Positions 45,535 to 55,293 are shown, numbered from the stretch's first letter. The stretch is 64,000 nucleotides of DNA from Psychroserpens sp. Hel_I_66 (GCF_000799465.1 NZ_JUGU01000001.1:806001-870000); one strand, 5' to 3'. Made by a program: numbers and translations. Notes: generated from the sequence alone by a model not told the origin.

Positions 45535-46920
45535 ATGGCAAACCTAAAAAAAGGGAGCAAAAAACTATTGAACGCCTGGGCATTTTATGACTGGGCAAAT
45601 TCAGTTTATACGCTCACTATTGCATCTTCAATATTTCCAATATTTTATTCAGCATTATTTATTTCAGAAATAAAAAATATTGAAGCCTTTGGGATGGTTT
45701 TTAAAAGTACAGCGCTCATTACATATGTTACAGCTTTTACGTTTTTGGTTGTTACATTTACGTCTCCAATTCTTTCTGGAATAGCCGATTATGTAGGTAA
45801 CAAAAAGAATTTTATGAAATTCTTTTGTTATGTTGGAGGTGCAGGATGCATTGGTTTGTATTGGTTTAGTATTGAACCTGAAAGGATTCATTTAAGTTTA
45901 TTATTTTATTTTATGGGTTTAATAGGATATTGGGGAAGTTTGGTCTTTTACAATTCTTATCTGCCAGATATCGCTTATCCAGAACAGCAAGACCGTATTA
46001 GTGCCAAAGGGTTTTCTCTCGGTTACTTCGGAAGTGTCTTACTCCTAGTTTTAAATTTAGCCATGGTCATGAAGCCAGACTGGTTTGGATTTGATATTAG
46101 TATTTCGGAAAATATTAGAGAAACGGGAACAGAAGCTCAAATTTCCGAAGCATTAAAAGACGCTAAAAACAGTGCCTCAATGGAAGCAATGCGAGTTGCG
46201 TTTATAACTGTAGGTTTATGGTGGATTTTATTTAGTCAATATACATTTTACATTTTGCCAAAAGGAGTTTCTAAAGGACATAGAGTAACCAAGGATTTGG
46301 TTTTTAATGGCCTAAAAGAGTTGAAATCGGTTTGGTTACAACTCAAACAAAATCTTCGTTTAAAACGATATTTAGTAGCGTTTTTCGTATTCAGCATGGC
46401 TGTACAAACGATTATGTTGGTGGCTGTGTATTTTGGTGAGGAAGAAATAGCTTGGGGAAGTGCAGATGCTAAGACTACAGGGTTAATCGTTAGTATTTTG
46501 GTCATTCAGTTAGTAGCGATCCTTGGTGCGTTTTTAACGTCTCGAGCTTCTGGCATCTTCGGAAATATTAAAACATTAATAGTTGTCAATTTCATTTGGA
46601 TGGGACTTTGTTTCTATGCTTACTTTATGGAAACTCCTATTCAATTTTATATTGCAGCGTCTTTAGTTGGATTGGTTATGGGAGGTATTCAATCACTGGC
46701 TCGTTCTACATATTCAAAATTTTTACCTGCGACAGAGGACACAACATCTTATTTTAGCTTTTTTGATGTTGCTGAAAAAATAGGAATTGTAATAGGTATG
46801 GTGATTTTTGCAACAATTGATCAAATTACAGGGAGTATGCGAAATGCAATTCTGTTTCTTTTTGTGTTTTTTTTAATAGGTATCGTTTTATTGTTTAGAG
46901 TTCCGAAGGAAAACAAATAA
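45535..46920 (+). CDS. MFS transporter (UMF1/Atg22-like family)
   Basis: A 461-residue polytopic membrane protein with about twelve helices. The N terminus LNAWAFYDWANSVYTLTI is the hallmark of the UMF1 (Vacuole effluxer Atg22-like) MFS family, and SPILSGIADYVGNKKNFM is the MFS loop 2-3 motif. ARSTYSKFLPATEDTTSYFSFFDV is also conserved. Substrates are unknown in bacteria; amino-acid export is suggested by the yeast member. The lipoprotein gene downstream starts 36 bases later. Confidence 0.88.
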   Translation: MANLKKGSKKLLNAWAFYDWANSVYTLTIASSIFPIFYSALFISEIKNIEAFGMVFKSTALITYVTAFTFLVVTFTSPILSGIADYVGNKKNFMKFFCYVGGAGCIGLYWFSIEPERIHLSLLFYFMGLIGYWGSLVFYNSYLPDIAYPEQQDRISAKGFSLGYFGSVLLLVLNLAMVMKPDWFGFDISISENIRETGTEAQISEALKDAKNSASMEAMRVAFITVGLWWILFSQYTFYILPKGVSKGHRVTKDLVFNGLKELKSVWLQLKQNLRLKRYLVAFFVFSMAVQTIMLVAVYFGEEEIAWGSADAKTTGLIVSILVIQLVAILGAFLTSRASGIFGNIKTLIVVNFIWMGLCFYAYFMETPIQFYIAASLVGLVMGGIQSLARSTYSKFLPATEDTTSYFSFFDVAEKIGIVIGMVIFATIDQITGSMRNAILFLFVFFLIGIVLLFRVPKENK

Positions 46921-46956
46921 ATTAGTATGTTTGTACAAACCCAATTTAAATTTATT

Positions 46957-47796
46957 ATGAAAAAGTTTTTTGCACTATTAATGTGTGTCGTTTCCTTAAC
47001 ATTCATGACTTGTGAGAATGAACCGTTAGAGGGAGATTTTGCCACTGGAGGACTTTCATGTGAAACAGCAGCAGCAAATACGGTACAGGCAGCATTGAAT
47101 CTTGTATCTGCAAACCAAGATAATTATACACAGTTATGTATTGCTTATCGTAATGCATTGCAGGCTCAAATTGAAGCTTGTGGAGATCCAGATGGAAGTA
47201 TACAGGCGGGAGTTGATGCTTTAGGAGATTGCTCTACAATTAATTTTGATGATTGCGAGAATGCAGAGGACGCTGTAGATACTGCTCAAGCAGCTTTGGA
47301 TAGTGCTACTCCAGATACTTATTCCAGCCTTTGTAACGTGCTTAAAGCAGCATTACAAAATCAAATTGCTCAATGTGGTGATGTTGATGGAAGCATTCAA
47401 GCTCAAATTAGTGATTTAGGTGATTGTTCATTCAATGTACCTGCAGAAGTTGAGATAAGCCTTACAGCGGGAACGTTAGATATAGAATTTGATTTGGTAG
47501 ATGTCGTTGTAGATGGTACGACACTAAAAATTACTGGAGAAACTTCTGCACCAAATGATTATATGGTTTATTTTGAAATTGAGCAAGGTCAAACAGGCGT
47601 GGACGTTATAAATTCTACTTTTCAATTGACTTTAACATCTGTATTCTTTCCTTCAACTGTAGGATTTGAGGATTACACGTCAAATATAACTGTAAATACA
47701 GATGGTACGTTAACAGGAACATTTTTTGGACTTGTGACTAATGCAGATGGTGGTGATTTAAGTCTAACCTCTGGAATGATAAATATCACATATTAA
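46957..47796 (+). CDS. Hypothetical lipoprotein with tandem Cys-containing repeat
   Basis: A 279-residue lipoprotein from the ATG at 46957 (lipobox FMTCENEP, Cys18). Residues about 35-90 and 93-150 are a tandem duplication: NYTQLCIAYRNALQAQIEAC-GDPDGSI against TYSSLCNVLKAALQNQIAQC-GDVDGSI, each with conserved Cys pairs, helical in character. The C-terminal about 120 residues are a beta-sandwich-like domain. No known function. A strong terminator follows. Confidence 0.68.
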   Translation: MKKFFALLMCVVSLTFMTCENEPLEGDFATGGLSCETAAANTVQAALNLVSANQDNYTQLCIAYRNALQAQIEACGDPDGSIQAGVDALGDCSTINFDDCENAEDAVDTAQAALDSATPDTYSSLCNVLKAALQNQIAQCGDVDGSIQAQISDLGDCSFNVPAEVEISLTAGTLDIEFDLVDVVVDGTTLKITGETSAPNDYMVYFEIEQGQTGVDVINSTFQLTLTSVFFPSTVGFEDYTSNITVNTDGTLTGTFFGLVTNADGGDLSLTSGMINITY

Positions 47797-47813
47797 TTAT
47801 AAAAATTTTAGTT

Positions 47814-47850
47814 AAAAAGCCACTAACATTTCGTTAGTGGCTTTTTGTTT
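47814..47850. terminator. Terminator after the duplicated lipoprotein gene
   Basis: The stem AAGCCACTAAC / GTTAGTGGCTT with a 5-base loop (47828-47832) is flanked by A and T runs. It could serve both the plus-strand lipoprotein gene and the minus-strand head-GIN gene. Confidence 0.88.
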
Positions 47851-47886
47851 TTAAACAGATTCAGTAATAATCCTAATTCTAAATAT

Positions 47887-48609
47887 TTAATTCTCAATAC
47901 TGCCAGAGCCAGTTATTTTAGTTGATTTTTTGGTAGGTTGTCCTCTATACTCAATGTCACCAGAGCCTGTGACTTTAGCGTTTAATTCTCCATTACAAAC
48001 TACTTCTGCATCTCCAGATCCTGTTACAGAAACATCCGTATTGGTGGTTTTAAGATCAAAACCATGAAAATCTCCAGATCCGGTAACACCAGCTACTAAA
48101 TCTGTTGTAGAACCTTTTAAGGTTAAATCTCCAGAACCTGCAACTTTTCCAGTAACAGATGTTGTTTTTACATTTAAAATAACATCTCCAGATCCCGATA
48201 ATGAGGCTTCAAAATTATTTGAAGAAATGACATCTTCATTCCATAAATCTCCAGAACCTGAAAGTGATACAGCATCAAGATCTTTAAAAGGTATGGTGAT
48301 TTTTACAGTTTTATTTCGACTTGGAGCAAGGTTTTTACCTTTTTCTGTATTGATGGTAAGTTTTCCGTTTTTTACCTCAGTAGTGATATGGTCTAATAAG
48401 TTAGATTCTCCCTCAAGTGTGATTTTACCTTCGGTTCCTGCAACCAAAATATAGTCAAAACTTCCAGCGCAGTGCACCGCGTCATAAGTTGAAGTTGTTC
48501 TGTTTACTTTAGTAACGTTTCCGTTGCCTTTTATTTTTTTTCCGCCCCATTGAGCTTGTGAAAACGTAAAACTTAGTAGGGCTGTGATTAATAAAAATGA
48601 TTTTTTCAT
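47887..48609 (-). CDS. Head-GIN (DUF2807) domain exported protein
   Basis: A 240-residue exported protein with a signal peptide (ending FSQAQ). The body is a DUF2807 beta-solenoid in which a GSGD motif recurs about every 20 residues (LSGSGDLWN, LSGSGDVIL, VAGSGDLTL, VTGSGDFHG, VTGSGDAEV, VTGSGDIEY, ITGSGSIEN), one per coil. Such domains are thought to be adhesive or structural in the periplasm or on the surface. It is the last gene of the sigma/anti-sigma operon, which suggests that it is under ECF control. Confidence 0.82.
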   Translation of the reverse strand: MKKSFLLITALLSFTFSQAQWGGKKIKGNGNVTKVNRTTSTYDAVHCAGSFDYILVAGTEGKITLEGESNLLDHITTEVKNGKLTINTEKGKNLAPSRNKTVKITIPFKDLDAVSLSGSGDLWNEDVISSNNFEASLSGSGDVILNVKTTSVTGKVAGSGDLTLKGSTTDLVAGVTGSGDFHGFDLKTTNTDVSVTGSGDAEVVCNGELNAKVTGSGDIEYRGQPTKKSTKITGSGSIEN

Positions 48610-48634
48610 GATATTTTATTTTTTAAAGATGTGA

Positions 48635-49729
48635 TTAGTTTTTTTTGAATGTAACGCTTCCATAATCTGATTTTATTCTAATCAGGTTTGTAGCGTTAGG
48701 GTTTCCGAAGTAACCTTGATAATATTTATCGGTAGATTCAACGCGCTTGTTCGTGAACTCAAAGTCGTCTGCATCTCTAAGTGAGGCATATTCGAGGTCA
48801 ATGTCAAATTTGAACTGGTATGCTGGATCGTAGCCTATGGTGATCCCATTATAATCTGATTGTATATCAATATTCCCAGCTTTGGCAGTCATGTTATCGA
48901 TTTTAATGGAGCCATAATCTGCCTTAATGTTAACATTTTTGTAAATATTACCAAGTCTCACTGTGAGATAATCGCCATTACCGTTAACATTATTTGCATT
49001 ATTTATTTTTACTGAACCGTAGTCACAATTATAATCGACATCTTCGGCAATTTCGATTTCAGATTTTGTGTAATCTGCATTTATGGAAAGTTTTTTTGCT
49101 TTTCCAACGGTATAACCACTATAGTCTGCATTTATGCTCCCTGAATTTATATACTCAAAGTAGGAGTTGTTTGTGTAATCAAATTTTATGGAATTGTTAG
49201 TTGCCATTAATTCTTTTGTGGTGATTTTTCCGTAATCGCAATTGATCTCTGCTCGACCTTCTAGTTTATCCAGATCAATGCTTCCGTAGTCATTATTTAA
49301 ATCTACATTATTGGTAATAGGCATTTTTATAATGTAATTGATCTCCATGTTTACGTTATTGTTTTTTCCCCAATTCCACCAGGATTTTGATTTACTCTTG
49401 CTAAAAAGTGTTTTGGCAGTAACCATTAAAGTAGAACTGGAAAATTCTACATCAATATCCTCAAGTTTCTTATTAACTTCATCTAAATCGTTACCATTGG
49501 TTTTTATGTTGATCTCAAAGGTAATTGTTGAACCTTCGTAGGTTGTGATGTTGATATTTCCGTAGCTATTATCAACTTTGAGCGTCGCGTTTTCGCTTAC
49601 ATTAAATTCTTTCTTTATTGTTTTTTCTTTGGTATGTTTTCCGTTCCAATTGTCATGCTCAACCGCAAATATAATTGCAGGAACCAATATAAATACGACT
49701 AATAACTTATATAGTAATGTTGTTTTCAT
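48635..49729 (-). CDS. Exported repeat (beta-solenoid, DUF4097-like) protein
   Basis: A 364-residue protein with a signal peptide (about 1-22). From residue 150 to the end, a DYG or DYx motif recurs about every 15-25 residues: NNDYGSIDL, NCDYGKITT, NADYSGYTV, NADYTKSEI, NCDYGSVKI, NGDYLTVRL, KADYGSIKI, QSDYNGITI, KSDYGSVTF. This is the mark of a parallel beta-solenoid, as in the DUF4097 family. Its ATG lies inside the 3' end of the anti-sigma gene (23-base overlap), so it is translated in step with it. It is probably a periplasmic envelope protein. Confidence 0.75.
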   Translation of the reverse strand: MKTTLLYKLLVVFILVPAIIFAVEHDNWNGKHTKEKTIKKEFNVSENATLKVDNSYGNINITTYEGSTITFEINIKTNGNDLDEVNKKLEDIDVEFSSSTLMVTAKTLFSKSKSKSWWNWGKNNNVNMEINYIIKMPITNNVDLNNDYGSIDLDKLEGRAEINCDYGKITTKELMATNNSIKFDYTNNSYFEYINSGSINADYSGYTVGKAKKLSINADYTKSEIEIAEDVDYNCDYGSVKINNANNVNGNGDYLTVRLGNIYKNVNIKADYGSIKIDNMTAKAGNIDIQSDYNGITIGYDPAYQFKFDIDLEYASLRDADDFEFTNKRVESTDKYYQGYFGNPNATNLIRIKSDYGSVTFKKN

Positions 49730-50273
49730 CTTGTTTTTGTTTAAAGTTTTTAACTTCTTCTATGTGTTCTAACACGGTTTTTAAAACGTTAATTCTATTT
49801 TGGAAATTCGCAATCATAGCGTAAATGACTCTTTGGTCATTTCCACTTTCATTTAAATCAATTTTTAGAGTTTGATATTCAAGTTCTAATATTTTAAGCT
49901 CTTTCATAGCATCGTTGACCATATGCTCTGTTTCTGGGGAGCGAAGTGCTTCAAGAGATGCCACTTCTTGGGCAATTGCAGTTGTAAAAAACGATTGTGT
50001 TTGAGATAACTCTGGAGACACACTCGCTAAATCATTAAATTCATTGTCTTGTTGTTGCATTAAAGCAAAAACACTAAAACAAAGAACAATTGAGGCTGCT
50101 ACAGCTAAAAAAGGTTTCCAATAATTAGTTTTTTTATTATACGTGTTGGCAACATTGTTTTGTTGTTTTAGCTTTTCTAAAAATCTATACTCATGCCCAG
50201 CATTTGGCATATCAACATCAAAGTTTCCTTCTAAGTTTTTGAATAGCTTGTTTATGTTATTTTCTTCTTTCAT
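49707..50273 (-). CDS. Probable anti-sigma factor, single-span membrane protein
   Basis: A 188-residue protein: a cytoplasmic N-terminal about 50 residues (MKEENNINKLFKNLEGNFDVDMPN), one membrane helix (about 52-68, FLAVAASIVLCFSVFAL), and a helical periplasmic part. There is no zinc HCC motif, so it is not a classical ZAS anti-sigma factor. The call rests on its place one base after the ECF sigma gene, the single span and the length. It overlaps the solenoid gene by 23 bases. Confidence 0.68.
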   Translation of the reverse strand: MKEENNINKLFKNLEGNFDVDMPNAGHEYRFLEKLKQQNNVANTYNKKTNYWKPFLAVAASIVLCFSVFALMQQQDNEFNDLASVSPELSQTQSFFTTAIAQEVASLEALRSPETEHMVNDAMKELKILELEYQTLKIDLNESGNDQRVIYAMIANFQNRINVLKTVLEHIEEVKNFKQKQDENNITI

Positions 50274-50274
50274 C

Positions 50275-50835
50275 TTAATGTTGAACCAGTGGTTCGAGTT
50301 TTTTTCTTAAACTGTCTTTTGCTCTAGAAATCAGGGTGCGACAATTTGCTGCCGAAATATCCATAATCTCACAAATCTCGTCATAATCATAACCTTCAAT
50401 TAAATGAAGTGTGAGGCACGTTTGATAATTATCCTTTAGCTTTTTCATGGTCTCCAGCACTTGAATGGCTTTTAGGTTTTTTATCTCATAGTCCTCTGGT
50501 ATGCCAGAAGTATCTTCAACTTTGTACAGCACGTTATCTAGTGCAACTTCTTGGTATTTATTACTTTTTTTATAGTGATAAATACTGTTGTTAATGACAA
50601 TTCGTTTTAGCCAAGAACCAAAAGTTTTAATCTCTTTAAGACTATCCAACTTTGTGAAAGCGGTCAAAAATGAATCTTGCATGATATCCTCAGCCTCAAA
50701 ACTGTCTTTAACAATTCTAAAGGATGTATTGTACATGGCTTTGTAGTATCTATTGTAAACCTCCATTTGCGCCTTTTGGTTTCCAGATTTGCAAAGCAGT
50801 AATAACTGTTCTATATTTTGATTGGTTAGTGTCAA
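50275..50835 (-). CDS. ECF-type RNA polymerase sigma factor
   Basis: A 186-residue extracytoplasmic-function sigma factor. Region 2 spans about 22-90 (YNTSFRIVKDSFEAEDIMQDSFLTAF, with the -10 recognition helix) and region 4 about 125-180 (CLTLHLIEGYDYDEICEIMDISAANCRTLISRAKDSLRKKL, helix-turn-helix). The only in-frame start is a TTG at 50835, since a stop lies just upstream and the next Met is within region 2. A weak TTG start would keep its level low. It heads a four-gene minus-strand operon and probably drives it. Confidence 0.88.
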   Translation of the reverse strand: MTLTNQNIEQLLLLCKSGNQKAQMEVYNRYYKAMYNTSFRIVKDSFEAEDIMQDSFLTAFTKLDSLKEIKTFGSWLKRIVINNSIYHYKKSNKYQEVALDNVLYKVEDTSGIPEDYEIKNLKAIQVLETMKKLKDNYQTCLTLHLIEGYDYDEICEIMDISAANCRTLISRAKDSLRKKLEPLVQH

Positions 50836-51020
50836 AAAACAAATGCTTTAATATAGAGAGGTGTGAAGTGAAAGTTTGTTACACTTTTGGTAAAAAAAGT
50901 TTTTATTCTTAGGAAGTGTATTGGCATAACTATTGGAATTAGATAAAGGTATATAATTACATCTACTTGTTAAGTATTTGATTTTCAGTATAAAGTGTGA
51001 TTGTATTAAATAATATAAAT

Positions 51021-51056
51021 CTAGAATTCTGTTGTTTTAATGACAGAATGACCAAA
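51021..51056 (+). promoter_or_regulatory. Repeat-containing leader of lon
   Basis: ATTCTGT (51026-51032) and ACAGAAT (51043-51049) form a 7-bp inverted repeat, and AATGAC occurs twice close together (about 51040-51053). This sits just upstream of the lon ATG at 51065. A stress-regulator site is possible, but no known box is matched with certainty. Confidence 0.35.
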
Positions 51057-51064
51057 AAAATAAT

Positions 51065-53518
51065 ATGGCGAAGTCTAAATTTTTAAAGCTTGACAGTTTG
51101 TCATTTCAGGATTTTGATGAAAATTCAGAATTAATCCCGTTAATGACTCCTGAAGACGAAGAAAAGATAAATAACGAAATCTTACCAGAAACATTACCAA
51201 TTTTATCATTGCGTAATACGGTTTTATTTCCTGGTGTTGTAATCCCAATTACCGCAGGACGTGATAAATCAATAAAACTTATCAACGACGCAAATAAGGG
51301 GAGCAAAGTTATTGGTGTAGTTTCACAAAAGGATGAAAACGTTGAGGACCCAACAGCTAAAGACGTATTTAAAAAAGGAACCGTTGCACGTATTCTAAAG
51401 GTTTTGAAAATGCCAGATGGCAACACGACGGTCATTATTCAAGGTAAAAAGCGTTTTGAAATTAACGAGGTAATTACAGAGGAGCCTTATATGACTGCTA
51501 CCGTAAATGATATGCCTGAAGCTAAGCCTGCGGTTGATAACCAAGAATTTTCTGCAATTATAGATTCTATAAAAGATTTATCACTTCAAATTATAAAGGA
51601 TAGTCCTAATATACCTTCGGAAGCTTCTTTTGCTATCAAAAATATAGAGAGCAATTCATTTCTTGTAAATTTTGTGTCATCTAATATGAATCTTTCCGTA
51701 AAGGAAAAACAGGAATTATTAGAGATCAATGATTTAAAAGAGCGCGCACTTGCAACGTTGAAATATATGAACACTGAGTTTCAAAAATTGGAACTTAAAA
51801 ATGATATCCAGTCTAAGGTTCAAAGCGATATGAGCCAGCAACAGCGCGAATATTTCTTACATCAACAAATGAAAACGATCCAGGAAGAATTGGGTGGTGG
51901 TGTTTCTTCTGGTGAAGAAATTGTTGAGATGAAAAATCGAGCTAAAAAGAAGAAGTGGGATGATAAAGTAGCTGAGCATTTTAATAAGGAGCTCGCTAAA
52001 ATGCAACGTATGAATCCGCAGGTTGCAGAATATTCCATCCAAAGAAATTATTTAGACCTATTCCTGGATTTACCATGGAACGATTTTTCGAAAGACAAAT
52101 TTGATTTAAAGCGTGCTATGAAAATTCTGGATCGTGATCATTATGGTCTGGATGATGTTAAAAAACGAATTATAGAATATCTCGCAGTTTTGAAATTGCG
52201 TAATGATATGAAATCACCAATTCTTTGTTTGTATGGACCTCCAGGTGTTGGTAAGACCTCATTGGGTAAATCTATTGCAGAAGCATTGGGAAGGGAATAT
52301 GTAAGAATGTCTCTTGGTGGTTTACGTGACGAAGCAGAAATTCGCGGTCACCGTAAAACATATATTGGTGCTATGCCAGGAAGAATCATTCAGAGCTTGA
52401 AAAAAGCTGGAACTTCTAATCCGGTTTTTGTTCTCGATGAGATTGATAAGTTATCCAATTCGCATCAAGGTGACCCATCGTCTGCTTTGCTAGAAGTATT
52501 GGATCCAGAGCAGAACAGTGAGTTTCATGATAACTTTCTTGAGATGGGATTTGATTTATCTAAAGTCATGTTTATTGCGACTTCAAATAGTTTAAATACC
52601 ATTCAGCCAGCATTGAGAGATCGTATGGAAATTATTAATGTGACAGGTTATACTATTGAGGAGAAAGTTGAGATTGGTAAGAGACATCTTCTTCCGAAGC
52701 AATTAAAAGAGCATGGATTATCTAATAAACATCTCAAAGTTGCTAAACCTCAATTAGAAAAAGTGGTTGAAGGTTATACTAGAGAATCTGGAGTTAGAGG
52801 ATTAGAAAAACAGATTGCAAAATTAGTTCGTCATGCAGCTAAGAATATTGCAATGGAAGAAGACTATAACCTTAAAGTCACAAACGAGGATGTTATCGAG
52901 ATTTTGGGCGCACCAAGATTAGAGCGCGATAAGTACGAAAACAATAATGTTGCTGGTGTAGTTACAGGTTTGGCCTGGACTAAAGTTGGAGGTGATATTC
53001 TATTTATAGAATCTATTTTATCTAAAGGAAAAGGAAACTTAACCATTACTGGAAACTTAGGTAAAGTCATGAAAGAATCTGCAACCATTGCTATGGAGTA
53101 TATCAAAGCCAATGCAGATGAATTTGGTGTTGACCCTGACGTTTTCTCCAAATACAATGTGCATATTCACGTACCAGAAGGTGCTACTCCAAAGGATGGG
53201 CCAAGTGCTGGTGTGACCATGTTAACATCTTTAGTATCTTTGTTTACACAACGTAAAGTCAAAAAGAGTTTGGCGATGACTGGAGAGATTACTTTAAGAG
53301 GTAAGGTTTTACCAGTAGGTGGGATTAAAGAAAAAATTCTCGCAGCCAAACGTGCAAGAATAAAAGAGATTTTACTTTGTGAAGACAATAAAAGAGATAT
53401 TGATGAAATTAAGCCAGAATATTTAAAAGGACTTACCTTTCATTATGTCAAAGATATGAGTGATGTTTTAAAGCTCGCTCTAACTAGCGAGAAAGTTGAA
53501 AATGCAAAAAATCTTTAA
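51065..53518 (+). CDS. lon: ATP-dependent protease Lon (endopeptidase La)
   Basis: An 817-residue Lon protease that degrades misfolded and regulatory proteins. Domains in order: LON substrate-binding N domain (about 40-240, [19 protein letters not shown]), a coiled helical region, the AAA+ module with Walker [14 protein letters not shown] (about 388-400), Walker [11 protein letters not shown], and the serine protease domain with Ser in [11 protein letters not shown] (about 710) and Lys in [12 protein letters not shown] (about 752). The 3' end overlaps the start of the LysM gene by 17 bases. Confidence 0.97.
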   Translation: MAKSKFLKLDSLSFQDFDENSELIPLMTPEDEEKINNEILPETLPILSLRNTVLFPGVVIPITAGRDKSIKLINDANKGSKVIGVVSQKDENVEDPTAKDVFKKGTVARILKVLKMPDGNTTVIIQGKKRFEINEVITEEPYMTATVNDMPEAKPAVDNQEFSAIIDSIKDLSLQIIKDSPNIPSEASFAIKNIESNSFLVNFVSSNMNLSVKEKQELLEINDLKERALATLKYMNTEFQKLELKNDIQSKVQSDMSQQQREYFLHQQMKTIQEELGGGVSSGEEIVEMKNRAKKKKWDDKVAEHFNKELAKMQRMNPQVAEYSIQRNYLDLFLDLPWNDFSKDKFDLKRAMKILDRDHYGLDDVKKRIIEYLAVLKLRNDMKSPILCLYGPPGVGKTSLGKSIAEALGREYVRMSLGGLRDEAEIRGHRKTYIGAMPGRIIQSLKKAGTSNPVFVLDEIDKLSNSHQGDPSSALLEVLDPEQNSEFHDNFLEMGFDLSKVMFIATSNSLNTIQPALRDRMEIINVTGYTIEEKVEIGKRHLLPKQLKEHGLSNKHLKVAKPQLEKVVEGYTRESGVRGLEKQIAKLVRHAAKNIAMEEDYNLKVTNEDVIEILGAPRLERDKYENNNVAGVVTGLAWTKVGGDILFIESILSKGKGNLTITGNLGKVMKESATIAMEYIKANADEFGVDPDVFSKYNVHIHVPEGATPKDGPSAGVTMLTSLVSLFTQRKVKKSLAMTGEITLRGKVLPVGGIKEKILAAKRARIKEILLCEDNKRDIDEIKPEYLKGLTFHYVKDMSDVLKLALTSEKVENAKNL

Positions 53519-54200
53519 ATTAATAATTTCTGTTTGTGTAATTGGCACTTCATTTTATGGGGCTTTTGCACAAACAGAAACATTTAAAGATGTTGTTTTA
53601 GATGGCAAACCAGCTAGGCTAAACATTGAAACGGGTATTATCACCTTTTATAGTGGTGAGGTTGTAAAATCAAAGTCTGCATTAAAAATCAAAGACTCTA
53701 TTAATGAGAGTAATACCGTTATAAACAAAAATCTAATTACAACTCAGGATAATTTAATACTATAAAATTATAATGGTAATTTAGATACAATTCCAAAATC
53801 CTTCCAAAAAGAATTACCTAATAAAATACCTGAAATTAAATCTATAACAGAAGCAAACAATAAAGTTTTTGCTTCAAATGATGATGAAAATTACAATACT
53901 TCAAATTTTCACAAAGTTCAAAAAGGCGAAACCTTATATGCATTATCAAAACGATACAATACCAGTTTAGGGGAACTCAAACAAGCTAATAATCTTGAAA
54001 CAACATTAATTAAAGTAGGACAGACTTTAAGGGTACGCAATTTTGATGAAGACTATTCCAAAAAAGTAAGGATAGTTTCTAAAGGAGATACCTTATATAA
54101 TATAGCTAAACGAAATAGTACTACAGTAGAGGCCATAAAAACTCTAAATGGCCTAGTAAGTAATCTTATAAAAGTAGGACAAACACTTCAATTAAAATAG
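53502..54200 (+). pseudogene. LysM lipid/wall-binding protein gene with in-frame TAA
   Basis: From the ATG at 53502 (signal peptide [23 protein letters not shown]) the frame runs to TAA at 53763-53765. I read the codons onward base by base: the same frame stays open for 144 further codons to TAG at 54198-54200. That second part holds two LysM domains: FHKVQKGETLYALSKRYNTS...KVGQTLRV and IVSKGDTLYNIAKRNSTT...KVGQTLQL. One base change to TAA thus cuts the LysM part off. The leftover 87-residue product has only the signal and a short domain. It could be a recent null or a sequence error. Position between lon and porQ suggests an envelope role. Confidence 0.82.
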
Positions 54201-54273
54201 AAAACGCAGTTTTCAAAAAATAAAACAGACTTGCATTCGTTTTAAGATAGATTTATTTACTTTGCACACTTAT

Positions 54274-55293
54274 ATGCTAACGAGATTTACTACTATCATT
54301 TGCCTTTTGTTATCCGCTTTATCCTATGCTCAAGTAGGAGGTGAGGCTACGTATCAATTTCTAAATCTTGTATCTTCTCCACGTCAAGCAGCGCTTGGTG
54401 GTAAAGTAATTACCAATTACGATTACGACGTAACGGGAGGTTTGTTTAATCCTGCTTCTATTAATGCGGAAATGGATAATCAACTAGCCCTCAACTATTC
54501 AAGTTATTTGGGCGGAATTAGCTACGGTACAGCAGCATACGCTTACACTTGGGACAGACACGTGCAAACATTGCACGTTGGTATGACCTATATTAACTAC
54601 GGAAGTTTTGATGGATACGATTTAAACGGTGTTTCTACCGGTACCTTTACAGGTAACGAAGCAGCACTTTCTGCTGGTTACGCCTATCAAGTGCCCTTTA
54701 CTGATTTTTATTTAGGAGCCAACCTCAAACTAATCACTTCAAAATTAGAGCAATATAATTCGATTGGAGTCGCAACAGATTTAGGCGCTATGTATATTAA
54801 CGAGCGGTTAGATTTTCATATGGCTTTAGTTGTAAGAAATCTGGGTACTCAAATTGTAACCTATGCAGGTTTGAACGAAAAGTTACCATTAGAAGTAACT
54901 TTAGGATTATCCCAAACACTTGAGAACATGCCACTGCGTTGGCATTTAACATTTGAGAATTTACAGACCTGGCCAATAGGCTTTTCCAATCCGTCACGGG
55001 CAACAACAGATTTAGATGGTAATCAAACCCAAGAAAAAGTTGGGTTTTTAAACGAAGTTTTGAGACATACCATACTAGGAGCAGAGCTGTTTCCTGATCG
55101 AGGGTTTAATATTAGGTTGGGATATAACTTTAGAAGAGCAGAAGAATTACGTATCTTGGAGCAACGAAATTTCTCGGGATTATCGTTTGGTGTTGGGATT
55201 AAACTCAATAAGATGAGATTTAACTTTACACATGCACGTTACTCTGGAGCTTCAAATGCTAATTTCTTCGGAATACAAATTGATTTGAGATAA
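54274..55293 (+). CDS. porQ: Type IX secretion system protein PorQ
   Basis: A 339-residue outer-membrane protein of the PorV/PorQ FadL-like barrel type, needed for the type IX secretion system. The ATG at 54274 gives a signal peptide ending SYAQ; the frame upstream begins with TTG and adds only four residues. Marks are GGEATYQFLNLVSSPRQAALGGK near the N terminus, DVTGGLFNPASI, and the C-terminal FNFTHARYSGASNANFFGIQIDLR. It supports the T9SS cargo genes seen at 9092 and 58902. The stop overlaps the ATG of cmk (TAATG). Confidence 0.88.
   Translation: MLTRFTTIICLLLSALSYAQVGGEATYQFLNLVSSPRQAALGGKVITNYDYDVTGGLFNPASINAEMDNQLALNYSSYLGGISYGTAAYAYTWDRHVQTLHVGMTYINYGSFDGYDLNGVSTGTFTGNEAALSAGYAYQVPFTDFYLGANLKLITSKLEQYNSIGVATDLGAMYINERLDFHMALVVRNLGTQIVTYAGLNEKLPLEVTLGLSQTLENMPLRWHLTFENLQTWPIGFSNPSRATTDLDGNQTQEKVGFLNEVLRHTILGAELFPDRGFNIRLGYNFRRAEELRILEQRNFSGLSFGVGIKLNKMRFNFTHARYSGASNANFFGIQIDLR

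Noticed and set aside
47887..49729. Regular DNA repeats in the two solenoid genes as possible CRISPR-like array
   Set aside because: The periodicity is at protein level (GSGD and DYG coils), with variable spacing and synonymous differences; there is no constant repeat-spacer structure.
32400..53765. Stop codon reassignment or programmed readthrough to explain the two in-frame stops
   Set aside because: One stop is TGA and the other TAA, and both codons end other normal genes here (TGA at 11299-11301, TAA at many). Two unrelated point changes or sequence errors are simpler.
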